Assembly: GCA_016303195.1 (NCBI GenBank)
Contig: JAEDMD010000155.1
Span: forward strand, 1-5,170
Source: Oscillospiraceae bacterium
GTDB lineage: Bacteria; Bacillota; Clostridia; Oscillospirales; Ruminococcaceae
Length of the DNA: 5,170 bases
Direction: 5' to 3'
Below the pieces are notes generated by a model. That model worked only from the letters and a program-made list of their open reading frames with translations, had not been told where the DNA came from and made no database searches. Shown here one piece after another: positions 1 through 5,170 of this stretch (position 1 is the stretch's first letter; each line of letters begins with the position of its first letter). Both the position numbers and the translations under genes were made by a program.

Positions 1-24
1 AGAACCCTTTTTCAAAAGGGTTTT
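1..24. terminator. Hairpin at window edge, probable (bidirectional) terminator
   Basis: Arms AACCCTTTT (3-11) and AAAAGGGTT (14-22) are perfect complements. In practice the stem would be about 8 bp with a 4-base loop, and it can extend by a G-T and an A-T pair to positions 1-24. On the plus strand the stem runs into TTTT and then CC, which is a weak T-tract. On the minus strand the bases after the stem lie outside the window. It begins 76 nt after the stop codon of the large minus-strand gene, a plausible place for its Rho-independent terminator. Because the stem is nearly symmetric it could also serve a convergent plus-strand gene to the left. The stem is visible; the function is inferred. 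Confidence 0.5.
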
Positions 25-99
25 CCTCAATATCACGTGTAAAAACTTCTGTAAGGGTATCACCTTTATGCCGTTTTTTTATTATTAATATTCCGATTA
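25..99. other. AT-rich 3' flank between stop codon and hairpin
   Basis: This stretch is clearly more AT-rich than the gene, with a seven-base A run on the minus strand (T run at 74-80). Two minus-strand frames stop within it: the gene's own frame has a second stop, TAA, at 97-99, and another has TAA at 66-68. The third (-1 relative to the gene) stays open to the window edge. No Shine-Dalgarno sequence or promoter was recognised. It is most simply a 3' untranslated region; the alternative is the beginning of an overlapping downstream gene. Confidence 0.4.
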
Positions 100-3000
100 T
101 CAATAGCCACGCCAGCGTTTTCTGATGATGTATGCACCTGCAAGTGCGCCGACTGCCACAGCCGCAGCAATACCTGCAACCTTTGCCCATGTCTTATGCA
201 TTACGAAAAGCGCTACATTTTCAGTGATGAGCATATCCTTGTATACCTTTGTGGTCTTGTTTCCCGCAAGGTCAACAAGTTCTATTGTAACATCACGGGA
301 GGAGTTTGATGCGGGCATTGAAAATGTATAGATATTGTCATCATTGCCCTCAGAATCGTCAAGAAGTACCTCTCCGGTGCTTGTTGTTACTTTTATGCTC
401 TTTAATTTCTCATTGACATTGAGTCTGAATATTCTTTCAGCTTCATTGAATTCTGCACGATCAGCAAGGTCATCACATTTGAAATCGGGATTATGAGTAT
501 CAACATTGAAGCTGATCTCCGCACCACGGCTGGAACTTACATTTTTATTTCCTGCCTCGTCAACAGACTGGATGGAAATATTATAGTTAAGATCCTGATC
601 GAAATTCTTGGAAGCTATGTTATAAGTGTACTCATATCCCGAACCGTCCTCCAGCGGAACAGGCTCGGAAACAGTATAATCATCGGCAGTCAGCTTGACA
701 GTTTTTGAGCCTTTGTCGATAATGATTATAATGTCGGAATCGTTTTTGTGCTTATCGACATTTTTTTCGGTAATGACAATAGTTGGCGGATTTTTCAGGT
801 ATTGACCGTTGATTTTTTCAGCATCGGCAACAGTGAATACAGAACCGAAACGGTTTACAGAGAATTCCATGCTGTCAGATTTTGTATTCTCAGCTTTATC
901 GCTGGTATCAACTTCTATCTTGTAATTTCCGTCATATTTTTCTTCAACAGGGAAGTTGTCGAAAACCATCTTTTTCTTGATGCCTGACTCAACGTTGTCT
1001 GATGACCAGCGGCCGACGATATAATTGCCTTTATTGCTGACATCATACATTGCAACATCGCCGTTGTCCTCATATGTGACATTGAGAAGCTCGCCGTTCT
1101 TGTAAACCTTTACGTCCTGAGCATTGAGGTTGTCATCGGTGATATTTACAACAGGTGTAACATCGCCCTTGTTTGCATTTGTGATACCTGAAATTTTGAT
1201 CTCAGGTTCTTTCCTGTCAACAGTAAATGAAGCAGATACCGAACGCATTGTATTTCCTGCAAGGTCATGGCCTGACACAACAATTGTGTATTCCTTGTTT
1301 TCGGAGAAATAGGACGATGGGATATTTGCAGTGTGGGAAGTACCGCCTGACCAGTTTGAAGGAATGTAAGGCGTGCCGTTAATAGTTACAGTAACGCTGT
1401 CGGGATCAAAATTCACCTCGTCGATAGTAACGGAAGCAGAAGCCTCGGTTTCGATGTATGGTTTGTCGGCAGTCTTTATCTCCGAACCATCACGCTTTCT
1501 TACAGTGATATTGGCTTTCGGCGAGATCGTGTCAATTACGAAAGTACCTGATCTGTATGCTTCTGCGTTGTTTCCTGCAAGGTCGGAAACGTCGATATTC
1601 AGCTCATATCTTCCGTCAGAGCTGAAAGATATGTCTTTTGAGTATTTGTGATCGTCGGTTGGCTGTGAAACCTTAGTTTCCTCATTGAAGCCGTTGTCAG
1701 TCTCACCGTTTATTTTCGGAGCGCTGAAATTTCGTTCGGCAATGACGATATGAGCATTTTTGGTAGTGTTGTAGTACACGACACCTTCATTTCTGTCTAT
1801 TCCCGTAACATCAATAGTCGGTATTTTTTTATCAATGCTGAATCGTTTCTCGGTTGTGGTCACATGGCCTGTGTTGTCCTTGACCCTGAGCATTATGAAA
1901 TCATTATTAGCATCGGTTTTGACAGCGATGATGTTGGAAGCAGAAATGGCTATATTTCGGTCTTTGTTGCTTTCGTTTATTTTCCAGCCCTGAGCATCGC
2001 CTACAATATTTCCTGCCATGTCGATGTTGACAGTTTCCCAATCCTTCATGTCGGAAGTTATCCAGCTTATCTGCTGGATTCCCGAAAACGGATCGGATAT
2101 CTCTATCTTTGCAGTAACATCATCCTTGAAAAGTTCAAGTCCGTCCGCATCATGCTTATCCGTATCAGGAAGATCGACCTTGAATGAAACATGGCCTTCA
2201 TGTCGTGTGATATCCTCGGAAATAAAGCCGTTAGGGGATATCTTTTCCGATATATTGCCCACATTATCCTCAGCCCATGCGGTAATATCGCCCTTGAAGC
2301 CTTCGGGGACATTGCAGGTCACTTCGCAGTCACTTCCGTCCTCGTTAAGGGAAAGTTCACTGCCTGTGAATGTCAGTAACTCAGCTTCTCCATCAATAGG
2401 TTTCAGTTCGATGCATACACTTCGGATGCCTGAGCTGCGATTCTCGGAATCGGCTATTCTGACGGTCATAGGAATGGTTTTATCAGCAAAATGGCTGTAT
2501 TTTCCTTTTGTTTCGGGAGCAACTGTATCATTGTCATAGTTGCTTACAGCTTCGTCGAAGCGGAAGCCTGTAACAGTCGGAACAGTGTTATCCTTGAATA
2601 CCTTATATTCCCGTGATGCAGGATTTCCTGCGTTATCCTCAGCGTAGACGGAAACCTTGAATTCACCGTCAATTTCCCTGTCGGTATTGAGAGTGAAGCT
2701 CTCATTATGAGTCGGCGCATCAAGATCGGTATATTTGTTTTCCAGAGGCTTGTCGGCAGTGAAACGTCCGCTGGCAGGAGTTATGGTGATCCCTGCGATA
2801 CCCGAACCCTCGTCTTCTACATCGAATTTCAGCTCAGAATCACCGCTGAACCAGATCTCCTCATGGTCAGTTCCTTCATATTTTATATATTTATTTTCGC
2901 CTTTTATCTCAGGCTTATCGGGAAGAACAGGCGGAATATCCTCAATGGTAACAGTTCTGCTGCCCTCAGTTGACTTTAGTTCAATACCGCTGACGGAGTT

Positions 3001-5170
3001 TCCGACCTCATCCTCGGCACTTATGGTAAGAGTGCCCGACATAAGCTGATTTTCAGTCAGCTCTGTCTCAGGGATGCTGAAAACAGCCTTTCCGTCATAT
3101 GTTCTTTCAGCTCTGAAAGTTCTGGTTTCGCCATCATCGGTCTTATATGTCAGTTCGGCATATTTCAGACCTGATGACTGACGTTCCCTGTTGTCATCTA
3201 TATCCGCTTCAATGGATATCCTGCGGTTTGCAAAAGTTCCGAATTTTGTCATTCTGACAGAATTTTCATTTTCCCATGACGCTCTTGTGAAAGTTTCGCC
3301 TGCAACAGGCTTGTTATTGTCGATATAGTACGATGTACCGATGATATCTTCGGAAGTTCCTTCACGTATGCATCTGTTGCCTGCATTATCGATGGTATAG
3401 AAACTTATCGACAGTTTTCCGTCGCTGTCAAGGGAAACAGGTGTATCCGTCAGCGGTATATCAATATTTGACTTGCTGTGATTTCTGAGATGAGGAACAA
3501 ACAGGGTATTATTCGTTTCAGGGATGAATTCCACATAGAAACCGCCGTCAGCAAGGGAATTACGTGCATTTGCAATATCCGCCTCAGTTGTACCGAAGCC
3601 GAGTTCTGAAATATCGAACTTTTTTTCGTGACCGCAGACGATGATTCCGACAGTGCTTATACCTGAGTTTATCTCACTGTCATCCTTTACGCTGAAACCG
3701 ACATTGTGGTAATCTCTGAACCAGTTCCTGCCGTCTATATATGCATCGGGGGTGCTGTTATCGTGGATAACAGGCAAAGACGGAGAGATATTATCAATAA
3801 TAAGCTGTTGAGCTTTCTGAGGATCATCGGTAACATTACCGTGTTCCTCGTCATTGCAGTAATAGAATACATTTGAATTTCCTGCATCATCGGTAAGTTC
3901 GATGATGATATATCCCTTGAGGTTCTTGTCGGTAAAGTCAAACGGTGCATCTTCTGTTCGGATATCGTTCTGATTTCCGATAAATGCTTTTGTGTATTCA
4001 TTTGTATATGAATCAGGAGCGAGATTTTTCTCAAAGCGGTAGATAATACTTGTTACGAATGATGACGGAGAATTGCCGAACTTATCATTGAATTCAGCGT
4101 GTGCGTTCATTTTGCTTCCGTGGACGATATTATCCCTGACATTTGTAAGAGAGACAGATGTTACTTCAGGCTTGCCGATATCTATTTTAACAGGAATTCG
4201 TACAGGTGAATTTTTCAGTCCTGCATTATCGGTAACAATGACAGGAAGAAGACGATTGAAGCCTTTCTGACCGCCTGTCATTGAAACAGTAACAGTGAAG
4301 TATGTGTTCTGTTCTGCATCATTACTGCGGAGGAGTCTGACTTTATATCCGCCGTTTTCTTCGGAATTTCCTTCGTATGCACTATGAGCATCCCAGCCGT
4401 CAGCAGGCTTATCAATGGTAACATCACCGATGGTAATGGAATTTACAGAGCCGAGAGCGCTGTTCTTACCGATCTTTTCAGCCGCATCCTTTGTGAATTC
4501 GCCGCTTGCACTGACATCTGAGGCAGGGTCGTCGATATAGACTTTGAATGTATAGCTGTTTTTGGCTGACCAACCGTTAGTTTTGATATCATCTAAATTG
4601 TCGAGCCTTACAGACGGGAGCGCATTATCGAAATAAACGATAAACGGTGTCATAGGGCAGGCCGAATCACCGTCAATGAGAAGCATGAATCGGTAGAATT
4701 CGGGTCTGTCAGTCTCATCATTTTCTATATTCAGAACATATCTGAAAGTTCCGTCCTCATTTTCGACTGTTTCCACATTGCAGGAGAAAGAATTTCCCTT
4801 ATCATCGGAACATAAAAAGGTCTTATCCTTGAATTCATCCGAAAGTTCAATTGAATAGCTGTCCTGATACTTAATTGCAACTGTACTGTTGTTTCGTCTG
4901 CCTGCTTCAATTCCGCTGTTGTGTGCGGAGGTTATCATACTGTCAATGACCTTGTTTTTCATTGTCTCATCTAATGGTGCGGCGATCTTGTAGACAAGAT
5001 CAAACAAAGTTCCGTTATTGCGGGTCTTGATCTTGTAAGTCTGATTATTTTCGGCATTCCAGTACAGATATGGAACTTCGAGATATGTATTGCCGTTTTT
5101 CAGTTTATTTTCATAGAGTTCGGTAAAATCTCTTTCAACTGCATCAGGATTGGCAATAAGGTCATAATTA
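100..5170 (-). CDS. Giant membrane-anchored surface protein with Ig-like repeats, 5' partial
   Basis: This frame encodes about 1,689 visible residues and ends in TGA followed by in-frame TAA. It is incomplete at its N-terminus. A TTG at 5005-5007 could be taken as a start, but codons 5167-5169 to 5008-5010 contain no stop, read as ordinary protein of the same style (for example YLEVPYLYWNAENNQTYKIK), and no clear Shine-Dalgarno sequence precedes the TTG. Visible layout: an N-terminal segment to residue 130, twelve Ig-like modules (131-1592), a connector, a transmembrane helix (about 1610-1628) and the tail RKRWRGY. The protein is rich in Asp, Asn, Ser, Thr and Glu, with only 10 Cys in residues 1-1635, as expected for an extracellular beta-sandwich stalk. 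Such proteins in Gram-positive bacteria usually present a head domain away from the cell. No enzymatic motif is visible here, so the role (adhesion, binding or structural) is unknown. A signal peptide should lie beyond the right edge. I do not recognise a named gene. Confidence 0.95.
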   Translation of the reverse strand, partial: NYDLIANPDAVERDFTELYENKLKNGNTYLEVPYLYWNAENNQTYKIKTRNNGTLFDLVYKIAAPLDETMKNKVIDSMITSAHNSGIEAGRRNNSTVAIKYQDSYSIELSDEFKDKTFLCSDDKGNSFSCNVETVENEDGTFRYVLNIENDETDRPEFYRFMLLIDGDSACPMTPFIVYFDNALPSVRLDNLDDIKTNGWSAKNSYTFKVYIDDPASDVSASGEFTKDAAEKIGKNSALGSVNSITIGDVTIDKPADGWDAHSAYEGNSEENGGYKVRLLRSNDAEQNTYFTVTVSMTGGQKGFNRLLPVIVTDNAGLKNSPVRIPVKIDIGKPEVTSVSLTNVRDNIVHGSKMNAHAEFNDKFGNSPSSFVTSIIYRFEKNLAPDSYTNEYTKAFIGNQNDIRTEDAPFDFTDKNLKGYIIIELTDDAGNSNVFYYCNDEEHGNVTDDPQKAQQLIIDNISPSLPVIHDNSTPDAYIDGRNWFRDYHNVGFSVKDDSEINSGISTVGIIVCGHEKKFDISELGFGTTEADIANARNSLADGGFYVEFIPETNNTLFVPHLRNHSKSNIDIPLTDTPVSLDSDGKLSISFYTIDNAGNRCIREGTSEDIIGTSYYIDNNKPVAGETFTRASWENENSVRMTKFGTFANRRISIEADIDDNRERQSSGLKYAELTYKTDDGETRTFRAERTYDGKAVFSIPETELTENQLMSGTLTISAEDEVGNSVSGIELKSTEGSRTVTIEDIPPVLPDKPEIKGENKYIKYEGTDHEEIWFSGDSELKFDVEDEGSGIAGITITPASGRFTADKPLENKYTDLDAPTHNESFTLNTDREIDGEFKVSVYAEDNAGNPASREYKVFKDNTVPTVTGFRFDEAVSNYDNDTVAPETKGKYSHFADKTIPMTVRIADSENRSSGIRSVCIELKPIDGEAELLTFTGSELSLNEDGSDCEVTCNVPEGFKGDITAWAEDNVGNISEKISPNGFISEDITRHEGHVSFKVDLPDTDKHDADGLELFKDDVTAKIEISDPFSGIQQISWITSDMKDWETVNIDMAGNIVGDAQGWKINESNKDRNIAISASNIIAVKTDANNDFIMLRVKDNTGHVTTTEKRFSIDKKIPTIDVTGIDRNEGVVYYNTTKNAHIVIAERNFSAPKINGETDNGFNEETKVSQPTDDHKYSKDISFSSDGRYELNIDVSDLAGNNAEAYRSGTFVIDTISPKANITVRKRDGSEIKTADKPYIETEASASVTIDEVNFDPDSVTVTINGTPYIPSNWSGGTSHTANIPSSYFSENKEYTIVVSGHDLAGNTMRSVSASFTVDRKEPEIKISGITNANKGDVTPVVNITDDNLNAQDVKVYKNGELLNVTYEDNGDVAMYDVSNKGNYIVGRWSSDNVESGIKKKMVFDNFPVEEKYDGNYKIEVDTSDKAENTKSDSMEFSVNRFGSVFTVADAEKINGQYLKNPPTIVITEKNVDKHKNDSDIIIIIDKGSKTVKLTADDYTVSEPVPLEDGSGYEYTYNIASKNFDQDLNYNISIQSVDEAGNKNVSSSRGAEISFNVDTHNPDFKCDDLADRAEFNEAERIFRLNVNEKLKSIKVTTSTGEVLLDDSEGNDDNIYTFSMPASNSSRDVTIELVDLAGNKTTKVYKDMLITENVALFVMHKTWAKVAGIAAAVAVGALAGAYIIRKRWRGY
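103..180 (-). other. C-terminal transmembrane anchor and basic cytoplasmic tail
   Basis: Residues 1610-1628 (VAGIAAAVAVGALAGAYII) form one uninterrupted hydrophobic helix rich in Ala, Gly and Val. It is followed by RKRWRGY and the stop, so the positive-inside rule puts the C-terminus in the cytoplasm and the Ig array outside. The preceding connector (about 1593-1609, including ALFVMHKTWAK) is partly hydrophobic and contains no LPXTG-like sorting signal, so covalent wall attachment by a housekeeping sortase is not supported. This stretch is more GC-rich than the bases after the stop because of its Ala and Gly codons. Confidence 0.9.
232..1827 (-). repeat. Ig-like modules 8-12, 'E-x-N-F' style
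   Basis: This covers residues 1061-1592. Modules: M8 1061-1162 (D1142, DLAGN), M9 1163-1267 (D1248, DLAGN), M10 1268-1385 (D1370, DKAEN), M11 1386-1506 (D1483, DEAGN), M12 1507-1592 (D1579, DLAGN). In place of SGI, the early strand reads '[D/E]-x-N-[F/L/V]', in three modules followed by 'NG': AERNFSAPKING in M8, DEVNFDPDSVTVTING in M9, DDNLNAQDVKVYKNG in M10, TEKNV in M11. M12 has only a reduced form (NEKLKSIKV) and is the shortest module, lying next to the membrane anchor. M11 holds a run of five Ile (1426-1430), likely a buried beta strand. M8, M9 and M12 share the DLAGN core with nearly identical codons, which suggests closer common descent. Linkers such as VIDTISPKA and VDRKEPEIK separate the units. 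Confidence 0.85.
1828..4617 (-). repeat. Ig-like modules 1-7, 'SGI' style
   Basis: This covers residues 131-1060. Approximate modules with the first residue of their end motif: M1 131-280 (D260, DNAGL), M2 281-409 (D373, DDAGN), M3 410-567 (D540, DNAGN), M4 568-693 (D666, DEVGN), M5 694-809 (D791, DNAGN), M6 810-946 (D914, DNVGN), M7 947-1060 (D1044, DNTGH). Most are followed by '[I/V]D..P' type linkers such as IDNISPSLP and FKDNTVPTV. M3-M7 share an acidic strand leading into SG[I/L] (S448, S612, S735, S859, S975), as in VEDEGSGIAGI and RSSGIRSVCI. This pattern is typical of bacterial Ig-like domains often assigned to Big_3-type Pfam families. M1 and M2 lack a clear SGI. The units are strongly diverged at protein level. 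They probably form a rigid extracellular stalk. Module borders are accurate only to about 5-10 residues. Confidence 0.85.
4618..5169 (-). other. N-terminal visible segment: possible head-domain end plus a degenerate beta-rich unit
   Basis: This covers residues -54 to 130. The first stretch, starting NYDLIANPDAVERDFTELYE, resembles the closing strand and last helix of von Willebrand A domains (a Tyr-rich strand, then 'xx-L/V-xx-x-F-xx-[I/L]'). The resemblance is weak, and the metal-site motif that would prove it would lie outside the window. A probable helical stretch follows (residues about 12-36). Then comes a beta-rich unit (about 41-130) with a close Cys pair, C66 and C76, and a third Cys at 117. 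It ends in 'FIVYFDNALPSV', which matches the inter-module linkers of the Ig array, so it may be a degenerate thirteenth module that lost its D-x-A-G-N motif. The beta-rich reading is moderately supported; the vWA reading is a guess. Confidence 0.45.

Noticed and set aside
180..235. LPXTG-type sortase signal before the C-terminal helix
   Set aside because: The connector reads through MLITENVALFVMHKTWAK, with no LPXTG or close variant.
718..732. Low-complexity tract encoding five Ile as a slippery or microsatellite site
   Set aside because: The Ile codons are mixed (ATT, ATA, ATC), so there is no DNA repeat; it fits a buried beta strand.
1750..2187. Plus-strand open frame of 145 codons
   Set aside because: It overlaps the frame above and the main gene, and its translation shows no recognisable features; it is a shadow.
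2018..2539. Plus-strand open frame of 173 codons antisense to the Ig gene
   Set aside because: It lies wholly within the coherent minus-strand gene. Its translation is Ser- and Leu-rich with no domain, and I saw no convincing ribosome binding site. Long antisense frames arise easily from this gene's codon bias.
3735..4034. Minus-strand open frame of 99 codons in another phase
   Set aside because: It is embedded in Ig modules 2-3, is rich in Met, Ile and Thr from out-of-frame reading, and has no independent start signal.
232..4617. CRISPR array or exact tandem DNA repeat
   Set aside because: The periodicity is at protein level. Nucleotide identity between modules is limited to short motif cores of about 14 bp, with uneven spacing of about 96-167 codons.
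5005..5007. TTG as the true start of the large gene
   Set aside because: The frame is open and protein-like to the window edge. A start here would begin mid-domain without a signal peptide, although the protein needs export.

Overview
The window is almost entirely one gene. A single minus-strand reading frame runs from the right edge down to a TGA at 100-102, followed at once by an in-frame TAA at 97-99. The gene starts beyond the right edge: the frame stays open past the TTG at 5005-5007 through all 54 further codons to position 5169. About 1,689 residues of the protein are visible.

The visible protein is a long, acidic, repetitive surface protein. From N to C it has: a non-repetitive segment, possibly the end of a head domain, plus one degenerate beta-rich unit (nt 4618-5169); twelve diverged Ig-like modules of about 86-158 residues, each carrying a D-x-[A/V/T]-G-N type motif near its end, usually followed by an '[I/V]D..P' linker (nt 232-4617); and a C-terminal transmembrane helix with a short basic tail (nt 103-180). 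There is no LPXTG sorting signal, so the protein is probably held in the cytoplasmic membrane with the Ig-like stalk outside. The Ig array has two styles. Modules 1-7 mostly carry an acidic stretch followed by 'SG[I/L]'. Modules 8-12 mostly carry '[D/E]-x-N-[F/L/V]' and often 'NG' instead.

Residues below are numbered from the TTG codon at 5007 as residue 1. This is only a ruler; TTG is not the proposed start. The 54 upstream residues are counted -54 to -1.

The 99 bases left of the stop are AT-rich. They hold a hairpin at the extreme left edge (terminator-like) and an open -1 frame that could be the start of an overlapping next gene or chance. Moderate GC by eye, the Ig style and the non-sortase membrane anchor suggest a Gram-positive anaerobe of the Clostridia, possibly Ruminococcus-like. 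That assignment is inference from general appearance. No RNA gene, mobile element, CRISPR array or promoter was seen.
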